The notes under the pieces are model-generated. The model did no database searches and was not told the DNA's origin. It saw only the letters and a list, made by a program, of their open reading frames with translations. The position numbers and the translations under genes are program-made. This document shows, piece by piece, positions 37,718 through 49,737 of a stretch of 64,000 bases of DNA (the stretch's first letter is position 1; the number at the start of each line of letters is the position of its first letter). This stretch comes from Hepsetus odoe (taxonomy: Eukaryota; Chordata; Actinopteri; Characiformes; Hepsetidae): positions 23,241,945 through 23,305,944 of the forward strand of contig CM029370.1 of NCBI GenBank assembly GCA_017165825.1, read 5' to 3'.

Positions 37718-37791
37718 TATATTAATTATTTTAATCTGCTTTCACACACTGGTTTATATTAATTATTTTAATCTGCTTTCACACACTGGTT
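37718..37791. repeat. Perfect 37-bp tandem duplication
   Basis: The unit starting TATATTAATTATTTTAATCT and ending CACACACTGGTT occurs twice back to back without a mismatch. Confidence 0.95.
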
Positions 37792-39730
37792 TAGAACTGT
37801 GATTAGTGGCTCTGTGGATCTCTTTTACAAAGGCACTTCAATGATGGTGTCCTACGCACCAGTGTAGCTCTCCTCTTAGCCTCAAGGTCACTTTTAAAAG
37901 ACATTTAGGCCGAGAATAGCTTCAAGTACAGTGACAAAAGCATCCTTCATCTGTGATGGGGAAAAGTTGTTGACGCCACTCCACAGATAACTGAACATAA
38001 GTTAACTTCTAGTGCTTTTAGCATTATAATAAGGAAGCATAACACACTCATCAGTATTTTTTTTTTTATTTTTATTTAGGTTTTTGTTGCTACAAGTCTA
38101 TCTTTCCCCTTTTCCATTGCCAAGCACAAGTCTCCTACCCTTGCTTTAGGCATTTAGGTTTAGGCATTGAACAGTAAACCTCTTTTCTGTGTCAACACAT
38201 TGGTTTTTCTATTGCAAGCAGAAATGAAGTACAGACCTTGAAGATAAGTGCTCTTGCTTCCTAAGATTCTTGAACTGTAATTCGAATTAAAGTGCTACTT
38301 TTCCTAAAACCTTGATAACATCTGTGGAATGAAATCAGCATTCTTAACTGAACTACTGGCATTAACTGGATCTTTATAGCTAAACAAAAGCTACGACTGC
38401 AAATATTGTTTATCTGTGGCAGGTCATACGCATGGTGCCATGTATCCTCTTTTTCTGATAACTAGCCAGAATTTATTGTCTTTAGAAAGCAAAATCCCAT
38501 CATGCTGGAGAGCTGCTGGGATGCTTATTTTGGAGCCGAGAAAGTCACATCAAAAGTTCTGCTGCTTTAATTTCTATGTAAATTAGTAGCTTTCATAGCT
38601 AAAACTTACAGGATGATCATGGACATAAAAACAGCGTAACAAACAGATTATATATTGTGTCCTAGAAATGCTTCTGTAGACATACCATCTAGTTGTATCA
38701 CATGAATTAGAAGGCACTTGTACTATTGATATACTGATTACAGATGTGATTGGGAATACATTTTATGGAACATGTCCAGTACTTCCTATAACACACAGTT
38801 CTATACAAATGACCAACCATTCATTTATTCAGTTTCCATTAATGTAACTAATTCACTAATAATAATTTTTCTGCATCAGAAAAGTAACTATATATTTATA
38901 CTTATTATTTAATGTAAAGTTAATTTAATTTTCTACCTTTTATTCTATCTTTATTAATTTCAGGAAACTTAATTTTATTTCTTTTTTTTTTTCACCAGAA
39001 ATCTGCAGCCATATTTTAGTTAAGTTTAACATTTTAGTTCTCTTCACAAAGCCCATCAAAAGTGACATTTGGAGATTTATGGACTGATAATAACAGCTCA
39101 TAACAGATGAACACTACCAACATTGCAAGTGCAAATTTGTTGTTTTGTTCCTTGCCTATTTCCTTTGTGCTGCCTTCTTACCTGTACATCTCCCAATGTT
39201 AACAACTCCTACTTTGCCTAGCAAGCCCTTAATCAGTGATTGCAGTTCTTGAAACTGTGCTCACCAGTAATCTCTCAGTGTGATTTGACCAGACACAAAA
39301 AACTGCTTTCCCTTCCCCTCTTAAGCTTTCCCTTTATAACTAATCCACAGACATCAAAAGATCAAATTAACATCTCAACAATATGACAATCTAGTATTTT
39401 CCGTAGGTTTGATCATGGCTTTATTTATTTATTTTTTTAGCTCCTGTGATATAATGAGCACTTGTGCCTTTGTTCTTTTGTCCACACCAATAAATTCTTT
39501 TATTTTTAGGTGTTTAATAACACATTTCAATGTGTGGTGTGCAAGGTGTTATTTTTCATTGAGGTTGTAAAGGTGAACCTCCTTTGAAGAGATTGTTGGA
39601 CCAACAGGCCAGTGAAGACCCGAATGATAAAAGAAAATGTCCTTTATGTGATGTTAATGGCTTATGCTACTTACAGACAGACGATTTTGATACAAAAGGT
39701 GCTTTCACTTCACTTTCACAGCATCAATGT
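37792..39730. other. Intergenic, nothing recognised
   Basis: AT-rich, with homopolymer T runs near 38060 and 38985. No gene or repeat family recognised. Confidence 0.5.
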
Positions 39731-39962
39731 AAGTGAAAATTCTTGTTATTTTGAAACAGCACAGCATGCAGTGAAACACAATGAAATTACACCCCTGCAT
39801 TTAACCCATACACTCAGCAGGGGGTAGCTACTGAAAGTGCCAGGGAGCAGTGATGGGGACAGTACCTTGCTCAAGGGTACCTCTGAGCAACCTACTGGTA
39901 AGGGATTTGAACTCACAATCTTCAGATACTTTAACTCCTTAACCACTAGGCCACCCTGCCCT
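39731..39962 (-). repeat. tRNA-derived SINE, family A
   Basis: Reverse complement: CACAGCATGCAGTGAAACAC, GGGAGCAGTGATGGGGACAG, CAAGGGTACCTCTGAGCAAC, box B complement GGGATTTGAACTC, and a 5' end read as AACCACTAGGCCACCCTGCC. Confidence 0.85.
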
Positions 39963-41087
39963 AATTAAAGTACGAAGACCCAGTATGAACCCTCAGACTT
40001 CCATGGTGTTTAATTATGTTGAGGGATGTCAGCAGGACTGCCTGAGTATAGAATATTTATGGAGACCAATTCGTCCTGTCACATGAGTGTCATCATAACC
40101 TCAGTCTATCGCTCTGCTGGCAGAGACTCTGATGTGTTTTGTCACTTAACTTGGTCAAGAACCATCTTCTTTGACATAAAAGAGCCATTTGACTAACTTG
40201 TAATATAACCAACCACTGTAACATAATATAACCTTTTTTGGCATGTAGAGATTGACAAGCTTTAAAACTAGATGACAAAAGAATAACATCAAACTGTCAC
40301 ATCTCCTCATCATATACTCAGAAATACCCCATAAAAGTTACTTGAATATCCTTGAAAATCTTGTTAGGCTATCACACTCTTACATGAACTTCTGACTACA
40401 TCCCTGAGCTCCATGGTTCGCCTTTCTTCTTTCTCAAAATAAACCCTTTTCAAAAGGGTTCTGGAAGCTCCCTAAAGGAGGTCAGAGGTGTAAAGAACCC
40501 TTTAAAGTTTAAAGAAGCTGCACATGATGTAACAGTTCAATACCACTCAAAAGTTTATCAAATCAAGATGCATTCAGAAACTTTTTCAAGGATCTAATAA
40601 TATCAGAACCTTGTTGGAAGTATTCAGCCAAGACTATATGTTTAGCAACACTACTTAACATGGCACTCCAAAGCATGTTCAAAGACATTCAAACATTGTG
40701 CTGCTCTAAATGAATCAGCAGTTCTATTACTGCCCTTGTGTGTCTCCTATGACAGTCAGGAAGGATGCAGAGAACCAACAGCTGGGGTTAGTGAGAAAGG
40801 CAGTCTGCCACCAGCCCTATACCATGAATTTGACATGCAACATCTCAGAGCTGCGACAAAGCTGACAAGGCTTTTCTAAAGATCCATTGGGGTCCATGTG
40901 TCTGGATTAACAGAGATCACAGAGTCACACTTACTGTCTAACATCAGTGGTTTCATGGAAGGTCATAACACTGGCATACTACTGAATCTCTCTTGCATCA
41001 TTAATGTATGGTAAAAAATAAGATTTGCATTTTCCCCTTGTCAACAAAGAAATTTCGCAGAAATATTGACTAATACATGTAAAAATG

Positions 41088-41329
41088 GGCGGCGGTGGCC
41101 TAGTGGTTAGGGCGTCGGCCACATGATCGGTGGATCGGGGGTTCGAGCCCCTTCCCAATAGGTTGCCCTGAGGTTCCCTTGAGCAAGGTGCCGTCCCCGT
41201 CCCGCTCCTCCCTGCGATGGGCTGGCGACCTGTCCAGGGGGTGTCCCCCGTCCTCGCCCTGTGTGCGCTGGGTTGGACACGAGCACCCCCCCGCAACCCC
41301 GTTTGGGACAAGCGGCAGAAAATGGATGG
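41088..41329 (+). repeat. Composite SINE: family A head with RTE-type GGAT tail (family C)
   Basis: The head GGCGGCGGTGGCCTAGTGGT with box B GGGGGTTCGAGCCCC and the body to GAGCAAGGTGCCGTCCCCGT are family A. From CCTGCGATGGGCTGGCGACC onward the sequence is different and ends GGGACAAGCGGCAGAAAATG then GATGGA. A 13-bp target duplication, ACATGTAAAAATG, flanks it (41075-41087 and 41330-41342). Hence the composite moved as one unit and is fairly young. Confidence 0.93.
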
Positions 41330-41428
41330 ACATGTAAAAATGTAAATTACTTAATTGCTTAAAAGCTCTTGAGCTTATTAATTGCCAATACTATCCAACA
41401 TCTGGATAATTAATTAGCTGTTTAGTTT

Positions 41429-41430
<2 letters not shown>

Positions 41431-41488
<58 letters not shown>
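41431..41488. repeat. (GA)n microsatellite
   Basis: About 29 uninterrupted GA units. Confidence 0.97.
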
Positions 41489-41491
<3 letters not shown>

Positions 41492-42216
41492 AACTGCTGG
41501 GTAGTTAGCTTGACTTATAAACTTAAAGCGTATTGGCCCTGCCACTGTACTGGCCCTGCAGCTGTGAGAAGTACTGTTTTGTCTGATGTGAGATAAACAG
41601 ATACAGGCCCGTGTCCAGTTCTGACGCCAGGTGCGTCTGGCAGGGTGGATTGTGTTACTGATTAGCGTCATGCTGCAGGACAGGGTCCTCCTGGGGTGCA
41701 AACACTATTGAATCTTGATATTCATGCTGGAACATTGCCTTCTGTTGATCTGTATTTTAGGGTGTGTCTATGTGTGTGCATATTATTTAAGGATTTAATT
41801 TCTTCTGGGTTCAGTAAATGTGATTACTGATAAGTGTTGTATTTAACACATTTAAATACATTTGTATAGGGTAGTGAAATGAGAAACAACAACTTTTAAC
41901 TTCGGAGGATTAACTGGTTTAACTCGGCTGCAAATGTCAGCCGATCTTTTAAAGAATGTGCTTTGGCATTTGTTGAATGTGCAAAAGAATAGGTGAAAGA
42001 TTTATGATACAACCACAGAGAACAATTTTTAACAACACACATTTTTTCGGGTTTAATATAAGTCCTTTCTCTTTCTTTTGGGCCCAGCTCCCTACATGGG
42101 ATTAAAACAGTGTTCTTATTCATATTTTTTATTTCAAATGTCCACTACTTTTTAAAGAAATTACACAATTTTACAATTGTTTATTCCACAAATATTTTTT
42201 AAATAAGTTATTTAAC

Positions 42217-42447
42217 GGGGCAGCGGAGGCCTAGTGGTTAGGGTGTTGGCTGTGTGATTGGAGGCTCGGGGGTTCGAACCCCTTCCCAATAGGTTGCCCT
42301 GAGCAAGGTGCCGTCCCCGTCACGCTCCTCCCTGCGATGGGCTGGTGACCTGTCGAGGGTGTGCCCCCATCCTCCGCCCTGTGTGAGGATGGACTCCAGC
42401 ACTCCCCTGCGACCCCGCTTGGGACAAGCAGCAGAGAATGAATGAAT
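42217..42447 (+). repeat. Composite SINE, family C
   Basis: Same design as the copy at 41088: head GGGGCAGCGGAGGCCTAGTG, box B GGGGGTTCGAACCCC, then CCTGCGATGGGCTGGTGACC and a tail AAGCAGCAGAGAATGAATGA. An imperfect flanking repeat (AATAAGTTATTTA against AATAAATTATCTA) is a plausible aged target duplication. Confidence 0.88.
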
Positions 42448-44227
42448 AAATTATCTAAATATTTATTTATGTATTTAAAACATTGCTTCTTTACATGTGA
42501 CATGTACAAGAATGTAAAGCTGCAGCTTAAGTCAGAAGAAGTAAAAGGAAAGGCCATCCCATCCCATCCCAGTATACACTGAATATTGCAGTGTGTGAGC
42601 AAAAATGAACAATCTGTATAACTGACAATAAGCAATATAACTATAAGCTGTTAAATGTAACTGCAGTGCACGGGTAGATCTACAGCACATTGCACTCAGG
42701 TGCCTCTTTGTCTCTGCGTTCTGCAGAGAAAGGCAAAGACTGTGAGAAAGATGGGGATTACATAAGCCCTAGGCTAATGTGCAGAGTCAGGGCTCTGAAG
42801 CAAAGCTAGCATCTGGCTGCCGTCCCTGTGGCTTTTGCCACCTACAGAGATAGCACTATGTGTGTCTTTGCTAGCCAAAGCTGCAGTAGCCTTTTTACAA
42901 CTGCAGTGGAGTGCTTCCCAAGCCTGGAGTGGTTTCAAAAGCCATGCTTGTTTAAACTTTGCTGATTTCATGTGTCAGTCATCATCAAGCCTGAAATGTT
43001 TTGAATGGCGGACTGAACAACTACATGAGACGCCTCAGGGTTCCTGAGGGCTGGTTGGCTGGTGCTGGGGAAGAACTCCTGAGCTCTGGGTAAACAGTGA
43101 TTGCATGAAATACACAAAAACAAGACAGAAATGACTGTCTGCTTATAAAAACTGTTGTTGTCATGACGATAACTGAACGAACCAAAATGCATATTCATTC
43201 AAGACAATCTACACTTTAGCTCCACCTTGTTGGTGTACGAATAAAGACCAACTAATGTTACAGCATAAGCTTCATCAGTGGTCAGTTGCATGTAAAGATC
43301 AGACAGATAGATTGATTTGAGATTATGCATTGTGGAAAGTAAGTGTATATCTGTCATATGTCCAAACTTTACCGGCCTCTTAAATTTCTAAAAGTTGCCC
43401 GAAGACCTAGCTAAAACAAATCTCGAAATAAACAATTCACTCAGTCTTCTGAAAAAAGCCAAACTCTTCCAGCGGGAAATTCACATTGATGTTTAAGAAA
43501 GCACTCTATCTGATCTACCCAACGTCTTAGGTGCTGTTTCAGTCACGACAAATTGAATCAAAGCTCAGATAATCTGATGGAGATCAATTCTTGTCCAAGT
43601 AACATCACTCTTATCTGAGGGACATGGGGACTCAGATAAGTTCTTACTTTTTTCAAACGTATCCTTACTTGCTTAATGAAGATTATAATGAATGAAAGAA
43701 TTAATTAAATTTTTTTTTTTTTACTTATTTATGCATGCAATAATTGCAGCGTCTTGCTGTGGTTTAATTAGGTAAATTTTTATCCCTCAGATGTTATTAA
43801 GTCCAGACACAGGAGCTCCTTTCTGGTGTCCGTCAGGGCTTATGACTTTCAGCTTCCCTCTGAGATCAGAGAGGTCAGCTGTGATTGACACACATGAACA
43901 TCATGCTTTATGCACACTGCAGTGCAACATCACACCGTCACAAGTGAAGCGCAGCCAGTCGTGCGGCGAGAAACCTCAAGTGCACTCCATGTTTGAATGA
44001 TGACTGCCTGCATGCTAAACACAGAGGAGTACAATCAGAATCAGGATGAGGCATTACTGGCCAGGTCTAAGCATAGATACAATACATAAAATACTATATT
44101 TGATTAAACTAATTTTGTCATTTGTTTAAGTATATTTAATCTATATGAAATTTATATTACTAATTTTATCCAGAAACTTTGTCTTAATCCATTGCTAGAC
44201 ATTTAGAAAATAATCCCAAATATCAAA
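42448..44227. other. Intergenic, nothing recognised
   Basis: No exon, RNA gene or repeat family recognised on either strand. Confidence 0.5.
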
Positions 44228-44229
44228 TA

Positions 44230-45779
44230 AAGTTAGGTCCATAAATATTTGGACAGAGATAACTTTTTTCCCTAATTTTGGTTCTGTACATCACCACAAT
44301 TAATTTAAATGGAACAGTTGAACTGCAGACTTTAGGCCTTAATTCAGTGGGTTGAACAAAAAGATTGTATCAAAATGTGAAGAACTAAAGCATTTTTAAA
44401 CACAATCCCTTCATTTCAGGGGCTCAAAAGTAATTGGACAAATTTAATAACTGAAAATAAAATGTTCATTTCTAATACATGGTTGGAAACCCTTTGCTCG
44501 CAATGACAGCCTGAAGTCTTGAACTCATGGACGTCACCAGGTGCTGGGTTTCTTCCTTTTTAATGCTCTGCCAGGCCTTTACTGCAGCAGCTTTCAGTTG
44601 CTGTTTGTTTTTGGGCCTTTCTGTCCGAAGTTTAGTCTTTAACAAGTGAAATGCTGCTCACTTCAAGAATGTTCCACTTCTTGCTTAAATAAACGCCTGC
44701 TTTGCTTTGCTTTGGCCGTATGTTTTGGGTCATTGTGCATCTGTATTATGAAACGCCGCTCAATCAATTTGACTGTGTTTACCTGGATTTGAGCAGACAG
44801 TTTGTCTTTGAACACCTCAGAATTCATTCGGCTGCTTGTGTCCTGTGTCACATCATCGATGAACACTAGTGTCCCAGTGCCACTGGCAGCCATGCATGCC
44901 CAAGCCATCACACTGCCTCTGCTGGGTTTTACAGATGATGAGCCATGCTTTTGGATCATGAGCAGTTCCATGCCTTCTCCATACTTTTTCTTGCCATCAT
45001 TCTGGTAGAGGTTGATCTTGATTTCATCTTTCCAAAGAATGTTTTTCCAGAACTGTGCTGGCTTTTTTAGATTTTTTTTAGTAAAGTCCAATCTAGCCTT
45101 TCTATTCTTGAGGTTTATGAGTGGCTTGCACCTTGCAGTGCACCCTCTGTATTTACTTTCATGCAGTCTTCTCCTAATGGTAGACTTGGATATCGTTGTG
45201 CCTATCTCCATCCACCACTGTTGTCTTCTGTGGACATCCAGGTCTTTTTTTTTTTGCGTTGCTGAGATCACCAGTGCTTTCTTTCTTTCTTTCTCAGGAT
45301 GTTCTAAACTGTAGATTTTGCCACTCCTAATATTGTAGCAATTTCTCGGATGGGTATTTTCTGTTTTCGCAGCTTAAGGATGGCTTGTTTCACCTGCATG
45401 GAGAGTTCCTTTGACCATACGTTGCCTGTTCACAGCAACCTCTTCCACATGCAAGCGCCACACCTCAGATCAACTCCAGGCCTTTTATGTGCTTAATTGA
45501 TAATGACATAACAAAGGAATTGCCCACACCTGCCCATGAAATAGCCTTTGAGTCAGTTTGCCAATTACTTCTGGTCCCTTTATAAAGAGGGTGGCACATG
45601 TTAAGGAGCTGGAACTCCAAAATCCTTTATCTAGTTTGAATGTGGACACCCTCAAATGAAAGCTGAGAGTCTACACATTTTGTCCATGTCCATTATATAA
45701 CTATAATTGGAATATGTCTCAGTAAACAGGTACAAAAACAAAACTTGTGTCAGTGTCCAAATATATATGGACCTAATTG
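44230..45779 (-). mobile_element. Tc1/mariner-type DNA transposon, near-complete ends
   Basis: The left end AAGTTAGGTCCATAAATATT and the right end read inward on the other strand (CAATTAGGTCCATATATATT) form inverted repeats of about 25 bp. Both are bounded by TA (44228-44229 and 45780-45781), the target-site duplication of Tc1 elements. The length of 1.55 kb fits an autonomous Tc1 element. The transposase on the minus strand is damaged, see its own entry. Confidence 0.92.
44663..45440 (-). pseudogene. Tc1-like transposase, inactivated
   Basis: The N-terminal helix-turn-helix reads VKQAILKLRKQKIPIREIAT then ILGVAKSTV, followed immediately by an in-frame TAG. After a frame change near a poly-A run (about 45250) comes a 200-codon stretch: TISKSTIRRRLHESKYRG, ILWKDEIKINLY (first aspartate), GSVMAWACMAASGTG, and MHNDPKHTAKAKQ (second aspartate). 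It stops in the third catalytic region. It is inactive as it stands. Confidence 0.9.
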
Positions 45780-45788
45780 TATATTGAC

Positions 45789-46007
45789 TACAGCAGTGGC
45801 TTAGTGGTTAGGGAGTTGGTCCCAGGATCATAAGATTGTGGGTTCAAATCCCTTACCAATATGTTGCTCTGAGGTACCCTTGAGCAAGATACCATCCCCA
45901 TCACTGCTCCCTGGGTGCTTTCAATAGCTGCCCTCTGCTGCACGAATGTGTGGGTAAAATGCAGAGGTGTGCTGTGCTGTGGTTCACAATGACAAGAATG
46001 GTCACTT
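45789..46007 (+). repeat. tRNA-derived SINE, family A, shortened body
   Basis: Box A GGCTTAGTGGTTAGGG, box B GTGGGTTCAAATCCC, body ATGTTGCTCTGAGGTACCC. Part of the body before GTGCTGTGCTGTGGTTCACA is missing relative to other copies. It begins 9 bases after the Tc1 right end and runs into the inverted-repeat element that follows. Confidence 0.85.
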
Positions 46008-46214
46008 ACTGTATTTTCTCGTGCATAAGTCATACAAATTTGTACCAAAATCCACTATAAAAACGGGGGTGTGACCTATACACGAGGAATTAATCTGCGA
46101 TTTATACATGGGGAATTTCTCCAGTGATTGACACCTCCGAATAGAGACCAGGGAATGTTCACAATTCCAGGCAATTATCCTCTAAATTATTACTGAATAC
46201 ATGTTTTTGGTGCT

Positions 46215-46340
46215 TTACATTTACAGCATTTAGCTGACGCTCTTATCCAGAGCGACTTATATTTCTTAACTACAGGGACAGTCCCCCTGAAGCAACTTGG
46301 GGTTAAGGGTCTTGCTCAGGAAACCAATGATGGTGGTGAT
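46215..46340 (-). repeat. SINE family B, 5'-truncated, nested
   Basis: The L2-like tail complement (TTTACAGCATTTAGCTGACG, TCTTATCCAGAGCGACTTAT) leads into ACAGGGACAGTCCCCCTGAA and GGTCTTGCTCAGG. The tRNA-like head is missing or unrecognisable. Confidence 0.85.
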
Positions 46341-46534
46341 CCCCAGTGTTTTACTTCCTTTCCTATCAAGTAAAATACATAGTACTACTTTGACCAATAA
46401 AATCTGAAAGTGTCATTCAACATAATCCACAAAAAATATCACTTTCATTTCACAAACTTCAATCCAGGAAATTCACATGCTGCCATTTTGAATACCTAAA
46501 CCGGTGACCGCGTACGCAGCAACTCAATACATTT

Positions 46535-46782
46535 TAAGTGAAAGTGACAACCCTTGTCATTGTGAGGTCACAGCACAGCACACCACAACAAAATTGGACC
46601 TTTGTATTTAACCCAGGCAAACACCGTGCAGCAGTGGGCAGCTATTGAAAGCGCCCTGGGAGCAGTGATGGGGATGGTACCTTGCCCAAGGGTACCTCAG
46701 GGCAACCTACTGGTGAGGGAATCAAACCCACAATCTTCCAATGCAGGGGCAACTCCCTAACCACTAGGCCACCGCTGCCCCA
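46535..46782 (-). repeat. tRNA-derived SINE, family A, nested
   Basis: Reverse complement of a nearly full copy, from AAGTGAAAGTGACAACCCTT to ACCACTAGGCCACCGCTGCC. Box B complement is diverged (GGGAATCAAACCC). Confidence 0.88.
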
Positions 46783-47092
46783 GAGTTTTTTTTTTTTTTA
46801 CTGTAAATCCCAGTTTTTCTTAGTTATGTGATACGCATATCTACACATATTAGCATTTTTGCCAACATGTAAAAAAAAAAATTTTGGACCAAATTTCAAT
46901 GCCAAATCAGGGGCGCAACTTATACACGAGTAAATACAGTACTTAACCTTTTAACATTTAGGATGGTTTCACTTGCCATGATAGCATTTTTGTGTAAAAA
47001 AAAACAAAAAACAAAACATCATTATAGACGCATATTATAGGTCGTTCATGTGCATTTTCCAAGTAAACAGCTCTTATTGACCATAAATCCAC

Positions 47093-47192
47093 AGCGAGTG
47101 AACTATGGGTGAAATGCAGAGTTTGAATTTTGTTGTGTTGTGCCGTGCTGCGTTTCACAATTTCAAGGGTTGTCACTTTCACTTTCACCTTT
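47093..47192 (+). repeat. SINE family A, 3' fragment
   Basis: Only the end of the body and the tail: GGGTGAAATGCAGAGTTTGA, GTTGTGTTGTGCCGTGCTGC, AGGGTTGTCACTTTCACTTT. Confidence 0.75.
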
Positions 47193-48272
47193 TTCACTTA
47201 AAAATGGACATACTTGATGTAATTTACATGAAATTACATTTTTTGCATCTTTTACACGATGAATATGAGCCCAAATCTCTACTACAGTACTCAAGTTTGT
47301 CCTTAAATGACAGCAGAGAGGCTTTGAGTGAAAGAGCAGAGTCACACACTCAGGAGGCCGGAGCTCAGACTGCCGGCCAAGCCGTCCTAAAACAGCTTTA
47401 TAGTGTCATCCGGCACTGGAGTGTGATCGAAAGCCCTGCAGTGCCCTGCTGCTTTTGGCCAGCACTTTTTATTTGTCCACTCAAGACTTTGCGCTAAACA
47501 AATGGTGATGAAACCCTCCCCTCTCGGCCAAAGGCTGCTGTATAATGGATGTTCTTTGTCTGCCTCTCGAAAGCCATTTATCCACACGACTGCCTGAGCT
47601 AGACTGGATGAGAGATGAGGGAGAGGGATGATAGACTGTTGTGGTTTGACTGTTGTGGCTCATCCAACAAAATGTATTGACAGGGGATCGTTCCAGGCCT
47701 GTGATGCATTGTGAGGAAAAGTACATTCTAGACAGTAAGAGGGAACAAAATGCACTTCAAAGCTACACAGTGGAGCCTACACAGAACGATCCTAGAGGCT
47801 AGTCATCAAATATAATAATGAATGCCTGAGGTTGGAGAGGAAAAACTGTTTTATCTGCAGCCCTCTCAGTAAATTACTTTGGCTTTTCCATGAAAAGCTT
47901 TTCTCATGTCCATATTGTCTCACAGTTAAGACTCCTTTTCCACTTGTGGAACAGTACTGCCACATTGTGGCCTACAAAAGCACATTCGCTGATATAATCG
48001 CCATTTGATTTAGATGATTAAATACAAGGAGTCAATGATTAAATACAACATACCAACCAATTCCATATTAGAACAGTTGTGTGCAAAAGTTTAGACACAA
48101 ATGAAAATGAGTAACCCTGTCTCTGCAGGTAGCATTTTCCTCCACATGTTCGTGTCCATTTGCTAAATTAAAAATCTAATATTAAGGGGTTTGATTAAAT
48201 TAGGCCTTTATAAAAGTTGTGGCATATTTTGCATTGTATGTTTCCATTTTTTTCTATTTAATTTCAGCACAT
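47193..48272. other. Intergenic, nothing firm
   Basis: The plus-strand frame over 47105-47497 starts inside a SINE fragment and has no family features. GTTGTGTGCAAAAGTTTAGACAC near 48075 hints at another Tc1-type end but is too short to call. Confidence 0.4.
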
Positions 48273-48287
48273 GAATAATAAATATAT

Positions 48288-48414
48288 CCCTGCGATGGGG
48301 CAGCGACCTGTCCGGGGTGCGTCCCCCGTCCTCGCCCTGTGTGCGCTGGGTTGGACACCAGCACTCCCCCGCGGCCCCGTTTGGGACAAGCGGCAGAAAA
48401 TGGATGGATGGATG
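48288..48414 (+). repeat. Family C tail module alone, 5'-truncated insertion
   Basis: Only the 3' module is present, from CCCTGCGATGGGGCAGCGAC to GACAAGCGGCAGAAAATGGA and GATG repeats. A perfect 15-bp target duplication GAATAATAAATATAT (48273-48287 and 48415-48429) brackets it. This is the hallmark of target-primed reverse transcription that stopped before reaching the tRNA-like head. Confidence 0.93.
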
Positions 48415-49657
48415 GAATAATAAATATATACACTAAAATGACTTAATACTATTTTTAATTCTTTTCCCTGTAGAGGATGTATAAATGCATTACCTAGAAA
48501 ATGCACCAATGGGATTATTTGAGGGTGTTTTGCAAATGTCTGCTGACAACTGTGAGCATAAACTATCCTTATGGATTTGCTTCATTCTTACTCCAAATAA
48601 TTTAGGAAATGGGTTATTTTGAAAGGCCTCGGGCTTGCACACCTGACGCTGAAATGGCTGCCAGGACTAAGTTTGAGAAACTTATAAATGAAGATCATCT
48701 GACCACCTGATTATAAGTACAGAGAGATGCAGACCAGTAAACAGCAACTGGGCCTAAAAAGGCAACAAATCAAGAAAATAAAACTAAAGTGGCTGTCATG
48801 ACTTTTTAAATATCTTGTATAAAGTGTTTGCTAAACTAGTTGATTAAAATACAAATGTATTTTATTATTTAACGAACATTCTTTAAGTTACTAATTCATT
48901 ATTAATGAATATTAGTAGCTGTAGGTGTAATTCACTTTTGCATGTTGACCTTTTTTTGTTGCTTGTGAGATAAAGTCTTTTCTGCAGATATACATATAAA
49001 TAAGCTCTGTTCTGCCCTCTGCAGGCACAGCAGTGAGACTGAAGCATCATCCAGCAGGTGTTGAACTTTAGGTATTTATAGCTATTCCCATGGAGTGCCA
49101 TATCCCTCTAAGCCGACATCCGGTAGTGCTACCGCAGCATCCAGCCTAGAGGTCATGTGACCCTCTGCGAGACTGGACTCCATCCAAACAGCTGCTGGAA
49201 AGACTTCAAAGATCTGGAGACAAAAAGGGTATTGGGGTCCTGTGCCACAAGTTGAACTGAACTTATTTTCAGAAAGGTTATAGAATGGAACCCATATACA
49301 CCCCAAACAAGTTTCTTAACATACGGAGCACGCCTTTATTTCAAGATGTTGAAATATTTATCTCAACATGTTTATATTTTAAAGGTTTATATGTCATTTA
49401 GATACTGGGAATGGTCATTAATAGAATATATGTATCAACCATTATAATCTTTAAATGAGATTTTCAATCTAAATATTTTTGACTCACCACTCAGAGCTCC
49501 ATCACATCTACACTGGACTCATTGCCACTCACTTACAGCAAAGGGAGAGCTAGCCATGCAAAATGTAAAAGTATAAACATGCCTAGCTGAAAGTGCTAGA
49601 TTACAACTTTACAGTTTTTGCTTGTTTCTACTAATGAATCTAACAAACTTCACTAGA

Positions 49658-49663
49658 TTTATT
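49658..49663 (-). terminator. Candidate polyadenylation signal, asb2 copy A
   Basis: AATAAA on the minus strand about 75 bases after the stop codon. It would give a very short 3' UTR; further signals downstream are possible. Confidence 0.4.
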
Positions 49664-49737
49664 ATAATAATAGGAGATGGCGCTGGATGTTCTATCAAGG
49701 GGAACGGGATGAGGGGTGGGGATTGTTTTCTTGCTTG

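Larger units (their letters stand above)
46008..46940. mobile_element. Non-autonomous DNA element with terminal inverted repeats, carrying two nested SINEs
   Basis: The left end ACTGTATTTTCTCGTGCATA and the right end, read on the other strand (ACTGTATTTACTCGTGTATA), match at all but two positions. Further inside, AAATTTGTACCAAAAT faces AAATTTGGTCCAAAAT-like sequence, and ACCTATACACGAG recurs. A possible 4-bp target duplication is ACTT (46004-46007 and 46941-46944). There is no coding capacity. Family not assigned. Two minus-strand SINEs lie within (46215-46340 and 46535-46782). Confidence 0.75.

Noticed and set aside
41088..42447. Regularly recurring similar blocks, considered as a CRISPR-like or satellite array
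   Set aside because: Copies are irregularly spaced, in both orientations and flanked by target duplications; they are dispersed SINEs in a vertebrate genome.
44802..45314. Plus-strand frames within the Tc1 element
   Set aside because: Antisense shadows of the transposase.
47105..47497. Plus-strand 130-codon frame, considered as FAM181A
   Set aside because: Starts within a SINE fragment and shows no FAM181-like sequence.
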